Shown one piece after another: positions 48,511 to 60,193 of a DNA stretch of 64,000 nucleotides. The notes below the pieces were generated by a model that was not told the DNA's origin, did no database searches, and worked only from the letters and a program-made list of their open reading frames with translations. Source of the DNA: Drosophila pseudoobscura (Eukaryota > Arthropoda > Insecta > Diptera > Drosophilidae); contig NC_046683.1 in the NCBI RefSeq assembly GCF_009870125.1, positions 44,655,869-44,719,868 on the forward strand. Reading direction: 5' to 3'. The translations under genes and the position numbers were made by a program. Numbering within the stretch: position 1 is the stretch's first letter; the number at the start of each line of letters is the position of its first letter.

Positions 48511-50411
48511 ACACCAGTGTGCTGTGAACAGATTCGCAATTTGCGAATTGCGAATTGCGGGTCTCGAGTTCTCGATTATGCGTTACATAAAACAAATAAC
48601 CATATACTTTTTTGGGGAAATCTCGTAAAGCAAAACGTTCAAATTGATTAGGAACCAATTTACTTGCCACATAGTTTTAATCTATGTTCAGCGTAGCCGT
48701 TCTATACAATATTTATCACCAGAGTAGGGAGGGTCCTGCATCACTCGGAGGTGGATTGCATTTCACTGTCGGATCAGGTCAGGGTGCATATAGATGCGCA
48801 CCCACATATATCTACGATTTACCAAATTTTTTAATTAGTTCGTGAATACTTTTAAGAACACAACATATATAAGTCGTAAATTAACTGAAACGATGGAACG
48901 GCATCGTTTTCACACATACCAATCGATTATTCCCTGTTTTCGGATTGACTTTGATTCCATTCCATTAAAAAAGAAGCTAAATGAAAGCATATGATAAACG
49001 GCGATAAACGCGTCACCATTTAGCTGGCAAAGAGTTCCCGAATGTATCTGCATTTTCCCCCTATTCGAATACCTTAAACCGAGAGAGAGTTATAAGAAAG
49101 TACACAAAACAAATTAAAAACAAAGAATTGTAATAAAAATAAAACACCACACATAAAAACGATTAAATAAATATACCTATCAGAACATGATGGCAGTGCT
49201 ACTCCAGTACTCCTGTACTCCTTCTGTAGCCTCCTTAATTTATAACTAGTTTCTGACTAATCATGTCCAAAGAGGTGAGACCCTGGTGTTTAGTTCGACG
49301 AGTGTGTGTTATATTTTTTGTTTTTGCTCACTTGAGCACGCGAGGATATTTCCATTTATAATTATATGATGCAAAAAATCGTATATTTATCAGTTTTATC
49401 TGTACATGTTTTATTTGGTCATTTGTTTTGTATCATAATCTTTAACGAAGGAAGCTAGTCTTTTTATAACCGGTACTAGAAGAGTATAGGGTAAACTAAG
49501 TATATTCTGTTTTTTGGTAAAAGTGGATGTGTGTAACACCCACAAGGCAGCGTTTCCTACCTCATCAAGTATATACATACATATATTCTTGATCAGCATC
49601 AATAGCGCCGAGTCTATAAACCTATGTCTGTCTGTCCGTCCGTCTTGTTTCAGCTAGAGTAACCAAAATTTTTATACAGACTCCGGCCAGACTCCTCCTC
49701 CAGCCACAAAGAATGCTTAGAAGAGCTAAACTTACTTTCCGCAAGTAGGAAAATCTGTCACATCCACAATTTTGAAGATATGAGAAAACCAAAAAACTGT
49801 CGAATCTGCATCAAATCGGATCTTTATTATAGCCAGAAGGAAGGCTTCCACGCGCTTACTCATTTTCTCTCTCTCTCTTCCTCGTGAAGTGCACGCAGTC
49901 TAGTGGAATGGAGCGAGATAAAACGGCTGGTGTTAATGTCAGAATAGAAAAAAAAGAGACAGAAAAATGGAAACGGATAAAATATAATATATACAAATCT
50001 TCCAAACGGCTTAACCAATTTTTATGAAATTTTTCTTTCGACTAAAACAGCGATACCAAACGACACATGTATGAAATATATTGTATAAATACATAAACCA
50101 TAACCTCCCATATATGTATACTGACTGAGTATCGGGTATAATGTACAGTCGCGGCCCTCGCAACGTAACTATTCATTTTAATATATAATTTTGAGATGCA
50201 AAAAATAATACTTTCCCTGTATTTATCAGTTTTATCTGTTCATTTTTATTTGGTCATCCGTTTATATCCATTTGCAAGAGTATCCTAATAATTAAAACAC
50301 GCGAAGCTAGTCTTTTTGTTCTTAAATTTAATTTCTCAATTCAATATATTTTTGGTTCTTTATTATTTTCTGTGCTTTGATAATAATAAGTTCGTTATTT
50401 TACTTTCACAG
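48511..50411. other. Interval between the two alternative eRF1 terminal exons
   Basis: The first 0.65 kb is the 3' UTR of the proximal isoform, with polyadenylation signals near 49.13-49.17 kb. An INE-1-like repeat then occupies 49.45-50.17 kb. The final 240 bases lead to the distal acceptor at 50411. TTCGCAATTTGCGAATTGCG at 48531 is a local palindrome. Confidence 0.6.
49465..50165 (+). mobile_element. INE-1/DINE-1 (Helitron-class) insertion, non-autonomous
   Basis: It starts ACCGGTACTAGAAGAGTATA. It then shows the INE-1 signature blocks GCAGCGTTTCCTACCTCATC, ATATTCTTGATCAGCATCAA and GTCTGTCTGTCCGTCCGTC, and later AACGGCTTAACCAATTTTTA. It ends CTGACTGAGTATCGGGTATA and GTCGCGGCCCTCGCAACG. Interior blocks match the 26.7-27.9 kb element in reverse. 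It has no coding capacity. Confidence 0.75.
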
Positions 50412-50494
50412 GTATCTTGCGCTACAAGGTGGATTTCCAGAGTATGCAGCTTGATGAATTGGACAATGATGGCTTTGACCTAGATGATTACTAG
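50412..50494 (+). CDS. eRF1: eRF1 alternative distal terminal exon
   Basis: Preceded by a good acceptor (TTTTACTTTCACAG) and in the same phase as the proximal exon (G|GT). It encodes [20 protein letters not shown] and then GFDLDDY, giving a 438-residue protein. The two endings share [11 protein letters not shown] and the DLDDY end but differ in between, and also differ at silent sites. This one, with FDLDDY, is closer to the vertebrate ending. A stop and a short 3' UTR follow. The exon is open, spliceable and conserved in sense, so it is very probably used rather than a relic. Confidence 0.85.
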
Positions 50495-51891
50495 AAAACG
50501 TTTCTGTTAATACACAAAGCTCTACCTACCATCAAACGTAAACTGAAACTGCGCAGCCACATAGACCAGGAAATTAAATAGAATATTTTAATAATACGCA
50601 AAAACACACAAACCCCTCTTCCATTTTTACGTTGTTGGCGAAAAAGTAAAATCTAAATTAATGCATATACCTACAAGATAATATTATGTTAAATCGAAGA
50701 AAACAAATATTAAAATGATACCGTTTTACGTGAACAAAACTGATTTAACATCGCTCATGATTTAATGGAACCCAATTGGCAATCAGTCTTTTACGTAGAC
50801 TTCTTAACTTGCATTTCACAGGGCAGTGTCACCTGAATAATTTGCAAGAAATAGGGCTGGGCTCTTCTAAACTATGTGAAAGGAGCAGGAAACATCGGAA
50901 CACATCAGGATTTTGGACAGATCACTGTTTAGTAATATTTATTCCATGTTACCCCCTGTTCCACTCTACGATATTACGAAGCACCGAGTACTATTTGCAT
51001 ACAGATATGTACATACGTAGAAAGTTGACTGGAAATTTTGGTATATGCATTCAAATGCCGATTTCGTGAATACTCACGTACTACTCGTACGATTTAATGT
51101 GCTCTGAGAACTTATCCGCTGGGGATCTCTTGCATTAAATTTCTCTTCATTGAATTACTCTTTATTTAACTCTTCTACTTTCAAAAGCTAGAAGAAGAAA
51201 TGCCAAAAGGTTCAAATGGAAACTAATCAATTTGATAAGAATCTTTTGATAAACCAAGAGGCAACTGCTTTTGGAAGAGAATATACCCTGCCCCAGAGTA
51301 CCGCGCATTCAAAGACTGGAAGTGAAAGTCTGTAAGATTTCTATTGCTTAAGAATATACATATGTACCATGCATGCAAGTAGTAGAATGTTGACCCGATT
51401 CCTATGCTAATTGATATTTCCGTGTGATACTCGTTGTGGCAAAATGATATAAGCGCGAGTCCATCTTCTTATATTCGTCTAAAATATCTTATAAAATCCG
51501 CACAAATCTAGAAACTTTCCATCTATGTTAATGTTGTGATAAAACAAAATCGGCTCCACCCCAAAGAGCACGACTACTGACACTGCGGTAAACAAATGAT
51601 GGACGTGTAGAGCCGACTCTATCCATATACATAAATCGTTGCTCGCACTCGTATATTTGTACGTACTACATTTGTATGTGGTTGTAGCTCAGTTTACAAC
51701 ATTAATGAGAATTTGATCAAGAGAATATACATACATACTCGGAAAGTCACAATCAGCTGCAGTGCGACTGGCAATCACATCATTGGGGCACTTCCAATTG
51801 AATCGTCGGCGGCGACAGAGGTTCAAGAAATCTGAAATTAATCAGCGTTCTTTTTTACTGGCAAAGTCGTGACTAGGCGATATTGTGTGAT
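50495..51891. other. eRF1 distal 3' UTR and CG5618-like gene 5' region
   Basis: The first 250 bases are AT-rich 3' UTR with AATTAAATAGAATA-type signals. The rest is the upstream region of the decarboxylase gene. I saw no exon, repeat or clear core-promoter motif. Confidence 0.4.
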
Positions 51892-54417
51892 ATGGATCAG
51901 GCATTGGCTGTGAATCGAGTTCGCGAAGGGCTTATGGATGATTGGAGTATCCTGGAAAATGTATTCAAGCTACTGCAGAAGGACGACACATTCTGTGTGG
52001 ACCCCCAAAAATGGAATAAGCAGAAAATCGTATCATTTTTGCAGCCAGACGATTTGAAGGTAAGTCTGTTGTCTCGAGATAACGGCGGGGTGACTGTCCG
52101 ATTAAAACAAAAAAAAAGAGTTCAATTTTTGACCCCAAGCCTTTTCTGAAAGAAATTAATTGTGATTTAGCCAATTATATAACAAATTGAGTGGTCTTGA
52201 TAAGTTCCGAAAAGGTACTCGTATAACCGGTATCAGGCGATATACAAACACACTGATTTTCAAGCAGGCCGAATGCAGGTAGTTGTTCTCAGAATAACTA
52301 CACGGGCCTAGACTGGTATAGACGGAGTATGAGCAGTGTGTTTTACATAAATATTTATCTTTTCGAATCCGTATCCTAAAATTTAAATTTAAATACGATA
52401 TATAGTATACACACGTGCAGGCAAAGCTGGATTTAATTTACATTTACACGTTTGTATGTTATCATTCCAAGGAATTGATTAATCTGAAAATCCGGGAGAC
52501 GGAGACGTCCACTCTCGCGGAAATCGAGCAGCTTTGCCAGTCGGTGATCCAGTATTCAGTCAAGACCTCGCATGGACGCTTCCACAATCAACTGTTCGGA
52601 CAGGTTGACCCCTTTGGATTGGCGGGAGCATTGATCACAGAGGCCATGAATGGAAGCTCGTAAGATTGCAGCAGCATTAACGATGTACTATATTATCTGT
52701 GGCAATAATTATGATTGCATTTTTTATTTCAATAATTAAGAGCTCGCAGATTACTAGGCATTACGAGATAATGTTTCAAATCGATTAGTGTCCAACCAAT
52801 GCACATTAGCCAGACGGCTGATGTTTTGCATAAATTTCAAAAATTAAGTTGAAGACTTGCAAGTGGGTACAGTTGATTGTAATGATATACATATTTATAT
52901 ATGTATAAGAAATAAGAGAAATTTCAGACCGACAACGCCCATATAAGGTGCAGCTTTTAATAGTTTTTTTTCTTTCTTTCTTATTGACGTGATTATTTGA
53001 TGAGTATTTATACATATATATATGTATATATTTTTATTCTTATGCTTATTTAGGTTAATAGCCATTAAAAATGCACCTCCATGTATTTTTTCATATATCT
53101 AAATGTCTAAACCATTCGCAGCTTCCTTCTGAATATTAAACTCCTTGATAAACAAAATTTACAATAACTATCTTTATTCGACCTGCAGATACACCTATGA
53201 AGTGGCGCCTGTGTTTAGTCTGATTGAAACAGAGCTGATTGCTACGGTCTGTAGGTTGGCCGGCTATGACCATGGTGATGGTATTTTTGGTCCTGGAGGA
53301 TCCATGTCCAACATGTACGGCATCGTGATGGCTCGCTACAAGTATGCTCCAGAGGTGAAGACCACTGGTATGTTCGGAATGCGGCCTCTGGTGTTGTTTA
53401 CCTCCGACGAGTCCCACTACAGTTTTGTGAAGGCCTCCCACTGGCTGGGTATCGGCAGTGACAATTGTGTGGCTGTAAGAACCAACGAACGCGGTCAAAT
53501 GCTTTTGGACGACCTAGAGGCAAAGATAATCGAGTCAAAGGCTCGTGGGGCACAGCCTTTCTTTGTCAACTGTACAGCCGGAACCACTGTGCTGGGCGCA
53601 TTCGATGATATCAACGGTGCTGCAGATCTGGCAGAGCGCTACGGACTGTGGCTTCACGTAGATGCGTGCCTTGGCGGCGCAGCGCTCTTATCCCACAAGC
53701 ATCGATCTTTGATAGCCGGTCTCCAGCGTGCGAACTCCTTTGCCTGGAATCCCCACAAGACGGTTGGAGTTCCACTCCAGTGCTCGTTGTTCCTCACGCG
53801 GGAGTCGGGAAATTTGCTGGAACGCTGCAACAGTGCGGAGGCCCACTATCTGTTTCATCAGGACAAGTTCTACGACGTCTCCTACGATACGGGCAACAAG
53901 AGTGTGCAGTGCGGCCGCAAGATAGATGCCTTCAAGTTTTGGCTAATGCTCAAGGCTCGTGGCTACGGACAGTATGGACACTTGGTTGACCACGCCATCG
54001 ACATGGGCAGATTATTGGAGGACAAACTTCGTGAGCGTCCCGATCGTTTCAGACTCGTACTCCAGAAGCATGAGTACTCCAATGTCTGCTTCTGGTACAT
54101 ACCCAAGGACATGCGGGTACCAGCCAACGAAGAGACGACTGATTGGTGGACTCGTTTATACACAGTAAGAAAAAAACTTTTTTTTTTGTATTAAACCAAA
54201 TGCAACTCTTGTATTTATTACCTGAAAGGTAGCCCCCAAAATTAAGGAGCAGATGGCGTACAGCGGCACGTTGATGGTAGGATATTCCCCGCTGAAAGCT
54301 CAAAATTTGGGTAACTTCTTCCGGATGGTCTTCACGTGCTTTCCCGTTCTTCAAATTCATGAGCTGGATTTTATCTTGGACGAGATTGAACGACTGGGCG
54401 AGAAAATCGTAGCTTAA
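51892..54417 (+). CDS. CG5618: PLP-dependent decarboxylase, cysteine sulfinate decarboxylase-like (CG5618 type)
   Basis: Four exons: 51892-52059, 52472-52659, 53189-54164 and 54229-54417, giving 506 residues. Fold-type I PLP enzyme of the group II decarboxylase (GAD/CSAD) family: substrate loop HGRFHNQLFGQVDP, cofactor region FGPGGSMSNMYG, DESHYSFVKA with the His that stacks on PLP, Asp277 in LHVDAC, and the PLP lysine Lys309 in SFAWNPHKTVGVP. The family converts cysteine sulfinate (to hypotaurine) or aspartate (to beta-alanine); the fly relative named black makes beta-alanine. Which acid this enzyme prefers cannot be read from the sequence. It is cytosolic by absence of any signal. The start used is the ATG at 51892; an upstream in-frame TTG is not needed. 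Confidence 0.92.
52060..53188. other. Introns 1 and 2 of the CG5618-like gene
   Basis: Intron 1 (52060-52471) and intron 2 (52660-53188) are AT-rich with TATATATG microsatellites near 53.01 kb. No nested gene is seen. Confidence 0.6.
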
Positions 54418-55003
54418 GGCATATAGGGTATACAAAGGCCCATACTCCATAAATATGTAGTTCATATGTACCAAATATGTAGTTACCGTGCAGTTACCAT
54501 GTCAAACAATGGAAATTTTGGTTGACCTTTATTTTATAAACAATCCAATAAAAAGGAGTCCTTAAAAATAGCCAATCTTGTATATTATGGATTCATTTAT
54601 CGATCCGATCATGGACACACTCCACGAAAATTATGAAGCTTTAAGTTAGCGCAGTTTAGGTGAGATTCAGGTATTGTAAGGCTAGTGGCACCGGGTTGAC
54701 CGTTACTCTTCGGTATATTTTTACTTCGAAATTGCGATGAAGGTATTTTACGGTATATTTTAAAAATAAGCCTGCTAATTTTGGTATTTTTGAGACGGTA
54801 TATTTAATCAATAGATCCAGCTGTGTTGTGTACAGGGTGACCCTTTATGGTATTTTTAATACTTTTCGGCCAGGCCAGTCAATTAGTCAAAATAGATTCA
54901 CTAATCGGATACAATTATGTGGGCATGGCTATATGTTCTTTATAGCTAATAATATTCCACGGAATATCAAAAACGAAGAATATGTATAATATAACTTGAA
55001 TTC
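54418..55003. other. Interval between the CG5618-like gene and kin17, with repeat copies
   Basis: The decarboxylase 3' UTR ends near 54.55 kb (CAATAAAAAGG). At 54.69-54.78 kb a partial promoter module (GGGTTGACC, GAAATTGCGATGAAGG, ACGGTATATTTT) matches those of Rbbp5 and primase. At 54.89-54.99 kb, AATTATGTGGGCATGGC and CGGAATATCAAAAACGAAG match array unit D upstream of alphaSnap. Confidence 0.6.
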
Positions 55004-55106
55004 GTCAGTATATTTACGCTACATTTTTAAAATGAGACGGTGTATTTTGGTATATTTCTGTTTCTGTCGGACGGTATATTTTAACGATAAATCTGCGGTC
55101 ACACTG
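55004..55106 (+). promoter_or_regulatory. kin17 core promoter: motif 6 array ending in motif 1
   Basis: TCAGTATATTTACG, AATGAGACGGTGTATTTTGG, TATATTTCTG, TCGGACGGTATATTTTAACG, ATAAATCTG and motif 1 CGGTCACACTG (55096-55106) occur in the same order as upstream of alphaSnap. Motif 1 is 59 bases from the ATG. Confidence 0.8.
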
Positions 55107-55164
55107 GTTGTCTATTGTGTTCATAAATTGTGTTTTCTTTTTTATAAAAACAAAAAATTTAAAA

Positions 55165-56418
55165 ATGGGTCGTGCTGAGGCTGGTACGCCCAAGTACCTC
55201 GCCAATAAAATGAAGGCGAAGGGCTTGCAGAAGTTGCGATGGTATTGCCAAATGTGCGAAAAGCAGTGCCGCGACGAGAACGGCTTCAAATGCCACACCA
55301 TGAGCGAGTCGCATCAGCGGCAACTCTTGCTGTTTGCAGACTCGCCTGGAAAGTTTCTGCACAACTTCTCGAAAGAGTTCTCCGATGGTTACCTGGAGCT
55401 GCTGCGCCGGCGGTTCGGCACCAAGCGTACCAATGCCAACAAGATATACCAGGAGTACATTGCGCACAAGGAACACATCCACATGAATGCCACTCGCTGG
55501 CTAACACTCTCCGATTATGTCAAGTGGCTGGGAAGGACTGGCCAGGTTGTAGCGGACGAAACGGAAAAAGGATGGTTTGTCTCATACATTGATCGCAGCC
55601 CCGAAGCAATGGAGCGCCAGGCAAAGGCCGAACGCAAGGAAAAGATGGAAAAGGACGACGAGGAGCGAATGACTGATTTTATTGAAAAACAAATCAAAAA
55701 GGCAAAGTCCAAGGACGATGGCGACGACAGTGGGCAGGAAAAGTATACCGAGCTTGTACGGGAAGAGGCCGAGCCGCTTAAATTGGACATCCGATTGGAG
55801 AAAAAGTTCCAGCCCGAATCGATCTTGGGCAAATCGGCGCTATTGGCAAAGCGACCGAACTCTGAGATTGACGAAAAAGTCTTCAAGAAGCCCAGGTCGA
55901 TGTTGGTGGAAAAAGGCGGTTCCCATTCCAAATCAGCGCTGGATGAGATCATCCAACAGGAGGAAGCGAAAAAAGAACGCGCCAACCGCAAGGATTATTG
56001 GCTGCACAAAAACATTGTGGTGAAATTCATCTCAAAGTCCATGGGCGACAAGTTTTTCAAGCAAAAAGCGGTTGTGCAGGAACTAGTCGATAAGTATCAG
56101 GCGAAAATCAAATTCCTTGATACGGGCGAAAAGCTCAAAGTGGATCAGGTATGGATTATAATGTACCCCAATTATACTCCCCAAGTCTAAGCTTAACTCT
56201 TTTTATTTTTCTTACAGGCGCATTTGGAGACTGTGATACCGGCCATGGGCAAAACAGTGTTGGTTGTTAATGGCGCCTATCGCGGCTCAGAGGCTCTGCT
56301 GAAAAAGCTAGACGAGCGCAAGTTTTCCGTCAGCATTGAGATACTCCACGGACCGCTCAAGGGACGAATAGTCGATAATGTACAGTACGAAGATATATCC
56401 AAATTATATGACACATAG
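55165..56418 (+). CDS. kin17: Kin17 DNA/RNA-binding zinc-finger protein
   Basis: Two exons, 55165-56148 and 56218-56418, giving 394 residues (human KIN 393). The start MGRAEAGTPKYLANKMKAKG is the invariant family N terminus; the in-frame ATG at 55108 lies before it in the leader. A C2H2-type finger uses Cys28, Cys31, His44 and His50 (WYCQMCEKQCRDENGFKCH). The winged-helix domain follows (NATRWLTLSDYVKWLGRTG, GWFVSYIDRSPE), then a charged coiled-coil region with KK/EE runs that fits a nuclear signal. The C-terminal tandem SH3-like/KOW part has WLHKNIVVKFISKSMGDKF and VLVVNGAYRGSEALLKKLDE. Kin17 binds curved DNA and RNA and works in replication, DNA damage response and splicing. Confidence 0.97.
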
Positions 56419-56825
56419 CATAAAAAAGTAGGATTATATGTAAATAATTTTATAAGATTTATAGGAAGGATATCGTGCCGTTTTTAAAAGATTACAAGCT
56501 AAGATTACATTTATGAAAATATACATGCTCTACCACAAAGCAGAGAATGAAATGATTCACCTTTTTTAGATAAAGTTTTTACCCAAAACACAAATTGAGG
56601 TCAATTAAACACGAATATTAATAAGCAATTGGTGCCATTGCCATTTGCAAAATATAGTAGATTATGCAAACATCAAGCTAAGTCAAAAAAAAAGTAAGAT
56701 TAGGAACAATGCGAAGACAGAACAATGCTCGCTAAAGTATTTCGATTCACTTGCGCCTTAAGCGCAAAGCAGAAACAGCTTCCGTTCGCTCCGCTTCGGT
56801 GTATACAGTTGCACATTTTCGTGAA
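56419..56825. other. kin17 3' UTR and lipase 5' region
   Basis: AT-rich; kin17 polyadenylation is probably near 56.60 kb. No motif 1 or 6 was found upstream of the lipase, which suggests a different promoter class. Confidence 0.4.
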
Positions 56826-58144
56826 ATGCGGATTCAGTGTTTTCTCCTCTGGCAAATCTCATTGCATTGTCATGCCATACACGCCGAGATGACAGCAGCT
56901 GATGGCAGATCTACACCAAATTGGTGGGAGGCAGTGCCCAGAGTCCTGACCGACATTGTGACAGTGAAAGCGAATATCCTCACGGCTGCTCCTCTCGAGC
57001 TGGCAGCCAATGCGATAGATATGCTGTGTAAGAAGAGAATATCCTATTGTCAGAACACCATCGCATGCCAATCGTTGTGTTTCCACAGGCTCTTCCACGC
57101 TGTTTATGGACAGAGTACCGCCGAAGATCACTCCAGATATAAATAAAATGCACTTTCAGTACATGACGCCCTGCCACAACTACAGTGTTCCACTGCTGGA
57201 TGCAGCGAAGCTCTGGAATCACTCCAAGTTTGGCAAGGGTCGCAAGGTGGTCATCTTGGCGACCGGCTGGACAAACACTGTCAACGAATCCTCCGCCATC
57301 GCCATGATTTCGAGGGCCTTCATGTGTCGCCGCGATGTGAACTTTGTTGTGTGTAAAGAGTCCTGCAGAGTAAAGTCCACTTAAATAGCAAGAACAATTT
57401 CAGATTGTTGACGCTGCCGATTACGTGGACACACTGTACTCTTGGTCGGCCCTAAACACGGACCTTATTGGCGAGCACATTGCTGTTGGTCTAACGCATT
57501 TGATAGAGCTCACTCCCCTGCGAAATATCCACTTGATCGGTAAGTGATCGGCAGTCTAAGCAATCCAAGGGTCTATAGATGATACGTGAGCTTCCGTAGG
57601 ACATTCGTTGGGGGCACACATTATGGGTACTGCTGGGCGCACATTTAAGCGGCTTACTGGCCGACTGGTACCCCGTATAACAGGTCTGGACCCCGCGAAA
57701 CCCTGTTTTCGGCAGGAACACATTCTGCCGGGACTGACCCGGGGAGATGCGCAGCTGGTGGACGTCATCCATACCAACATTGGTATTCTGGCGAAGCGTG
57801 GGCCCCTGGGCGATGTAGATTTCTATCCGGGTGGAGCACATCCCATACAGCCCGGTTGCCTGACCATCGGCTGCTCTCATACACGCGCCGTAGAGTACTT
57901 TGCAGAGAGTGCATATCCCCAACAAGAGAAGAACTTTATGGGCACCAAATGCAGTTCTTGGGATGAGCTCCGACGACGCGACTGCAGGGCGGGCGCGGGC
58001 ACACCTTCCTCGATGGGATACATAATTGACAGAAAAGCGAGAGGCATCTATTACGTAGATGTGAATGGATGGCCCCCGTATGGTCGGAGTAGTAGTAAGA
58101 CTGCAAATCCCAGATCAAAGATTTGCCACCTTTGCCGGACATGA
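56826..58144 (+). CDS. CG5665: Secreted lipase of the pancreatic lipase/PLA1 family (CG5665-like)
   Basis: Four exons: 56826-57027, 57089-57348, 57404-57539 and 57600-58144, giving 380 residues. A signal peptide (MRIQCFLLWQISLHCHAIHA) is followed by the pro-region. The catalytic domain has the nucleophile elbow GHSLGAH (Ser202), the acid in ITGLDPAKPCF (Asp230) and the His in GCSHTRAVEYFAESAY (His293). Cysteines flank these as in secreted insect lipases and yolk-protein relatives. The triad is intact, so activity is expected, probably on phospholipids or acylglycerols; the substrate is not readable. The intron 2 donor is the less usual GTGTGT. Its stop is 55 bases from the stop of primase on the other strand. 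Confidence 0.9.
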
Positions 58145-58198
58145 GACACTAAACACGATTAGTAGCCTATAAATACGTTATTTTATTATTTTAAGCGA

Positions 58199-59812
58199 TT
58201 AATATGTAATTTCCGTAAGATCTAGGTCATCATTAAACGCCTCCGAGATGTCCTTTTGGCTCTGATAAGCCCGTTCCTGTGTCTCCGCGATTTTCCACAG
58301 CTCATCGTCGTCGTCGCCGTTGAGCATAGACCTGTCCGCATGGCCCTTGATGTCTGGTCTGAGCTTAGCCTTCTGTGGCATGGCTCCTGTGGTGCGCTTC
58401 TGCCGGTTTCCCATCAGTATCTGGCTCTCTTCGAAGTAGGTGTTCGGATGATTGATGGTCGGCTCCACGTTCGAGTTGTGGGTGAGCATGAAGTACTTGC
58501 CACAGGCGATTTGATAGTGACCGCGGGACACAAAGAACATCACCTCTTCGATGTGGCTGGTCGACAGGCCGTAGGAGGCCAGTTTTGTTTTAAGCGAGGC
58601 CTGATCCTCAGACTTGTAGGGACAGCCGTGGCAGTCACCCGGTGCCGCCATTTCCTTAATGATTTTGGCGCACGAGTACGGACTGTAGTTAACCATGGAC
58701 CCCTTTTTGCCGTAATTGTGGTGGATGTTGTACTCGTAGCTGCGCGTGAACTTATCTGCATCCATCTTCTTGGTGAACTCCTCGCGCCAGAAGCGTATGG
58801 AATCTTCAAGCGTTACACCAATACCCTTAAGGAAGAGACCGTACTGCATCCGGCCACCGTGCTTAACGTGATGCTGGGCACGAATGTGCTCGTGGCACAT
58901 GCGCATGCACAGCGGCATTGACGTTTTGGACAGCTGGTTGAGGGACTCGATCGCAACAGCTGCATCGCGGCACACTGTGTAATCCTTGCCGGTGTACGAG
59001 TTGTGCAAAGCCTTGAGCATTCGCGAGATGCGCTCGTCTCCCTCGACCTCCTCGATCAGGCCCTTGGAGGCCAGCAGGCCCAGTTCCATTATATCCTGTT
59101 GCTTTGTGCCGACAACTGAGACCAGATCGTGGGTGTTCACATAGGCAAAGCCATCCTTCAGATAGCACCTGCGACCGCGCACTAAGTCCAACACCTGAGT
59201 GAATGGCACCTTGTAGAAGTCGAGAAGCTCTATCTTCGAAACACTTTGGCCCGCTGTGCTCTCGTAAAGACCGTCCTTGACCTCATCCTTTTCTGACTCG
59301 GTCAGAGGTTGGAAACTGAAATCATTCGCCTCGAGGAACTGCTTCACCTCGGCACTGCTCAGCGCTGCAAACTTGTATCTAAAAAGTTCCATCTCGCGGG
59401 CAACAAACCAGCGTGACAAGTCCTCGGATCGACAGTAGGCCAATCGGAGTATAAAGTGCGACAAGTAGTCGCGACGACGCGTCTGAATTTCCGACTCGTG
59501 CTTGCTGCCCTGGGCACTGCCTCCGCCGGGGGAACACAATCTCAGATAGCTGCGCAGACCTTCGCGTGTTAGCTCTGAACTCACATATTCCTTCCAATCC
59601 TCAGAAAGCAATCGTAGTCCTTTCGTTCCTGCGCGGTCCAGGACGCGCAACAGACGCAGTCGTTCGAGGGCAAGCTCCTCGAATTCCTCAATGTGAATGT
59701 CGTCTGTCGGTGGATAGTAGTACATCATGACATTGTGAGGGTACTTGCTCTCCAAGCTGACCACCTCGACTTTTACATCATTTCGTGCTCGTTTCTTCAA
59801 ATGAAATTCCAT
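58199..59812 (-). CDS. DNApol-alpha60: DNA primase large subunit (DNA polymerase alpha 60 kDa)
   Basis: A single uninterrupted exon of 537 residues on the minus strand, starting MEFHLKKRARNDVKVEVV. The N-terminal helical domain contacts the catalytic primase subunit and the C-terminal domain holds a 4Fe-4S cluster. The four expected ligands are present: Cys302 (MPLCMRMC), Cys381 (SPYSCAKII), Cys397 (DCHGCPYK) and Cys437 (YQIACGKYF). HHVKHGGRMQYGLFLKGIG is the conserved block that positions the primer initiation site. The protein works in the Pol-alpha primase complex, counting and handing over RNA primers. It lacks introns, unlike its neighbours. The promoter module lies 60 bases upstream. 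Confidence 0.97.
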   Translation of the reverse strand: MEFHLKKRARNDVKVEVVSLESKYPHNVMMYYYPPTDDIHIEEFEELALERLRLLRVLDRAGTKGLRLLSEDWKEYVSSELTREGLRSYLRLCSPGGGSAQGSKHESEIQTRRRDYLSHFILRLAYCRSEDLSRWFVAREMELFRYKFAALSSAEVKQFLEANDFSFQPLTESEKDEVKDGLYESTAGQSVSKIELLDFYKVPFTQVLDLVRGRRCYLKDGFAYVNTHDLVSVVGTKQQDIMELGLLASKGLIEEVEGDERISRMLKALHNSYTGKDYTVCRDAAVAIESLNQLSKTSMPLCMRMCHEHIRAQHHVKHGGRMQYGLFLKGIGVTLEDSIRFWREEFTKKMDADKFTRSYEYNIHHNYGKKGSMVNYSPYSCAKIIKEMAAPGDCHGCPYKSEDQASLKTKLASYGLSTSHIEEVMFFVSRGHYQIACGKYFMLTHNSNVEPTINHPNTYFEESQILMGNRQKRTTGAMPQKAKLRPDIKGHADRSMLNGDDDDELWKIAETQERAYQSQKDISEAFNDDLDLTEITY

Positions 59813-59871
59813 TTTATCAAGTAAAAATTTTTAATGCGTTTTTTTTTGCGCGCAAATGCAAAACATCTGTT

Positions 59872-60012
59872 CAGTGTGACCGCTTATCGGCAAAATATAC
59901 CCGTCCGAACCTCAGAAATATCTCGAAATATTTCAAAACATACCGTAAATATACCTTCATATTAATTTCGACGTCAAAATATACCGAAAAGTTAATAATA
60001 TACCGTAAATAG
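59872..60012 (-). promoter_or_regulatory. Primase large subunit promoter: motif 6 array and motif 1
   Basis: Read on the minus strand: ACGGTATATTATTAAC, TTTCGGTATATTTTGACG, TCGAAATTAATATGAAGG, TATATTTACGGTATGTTTTG, GATATTTCTGAGGTTCGGAC, GGGTATATTTTGCCGATAAG and motif 1 CGGTCACACTG (59872-59882). The order matches the kin17 and alphaSnap modules. Motif 1 sits 60 bases from the ATG. Confidence 0.8.
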
Positions 60013-60193
60013 CTGCTCTGAATGATTTACAGAGTATATTTAAATATTTTTTCCCGGTTTTCCCCATTTGAAACTGTGTAAGAAAAAACGACGAGCACAC
60101 ATCTTGAGTGTGTTTAACGTATTAATCTATATATTATCAGGTACTTGCAAAACTGACTAGGACTCTTTAATGAATGTGATGGTAAGTGTTTCC

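Noticed and set aside
58256-58921. 221-codon plus-strand frame opposite primase large subunit
   Set aside because: It is an antisense shadow; the Fe-S cysteines and length fit the minus-strand gene.
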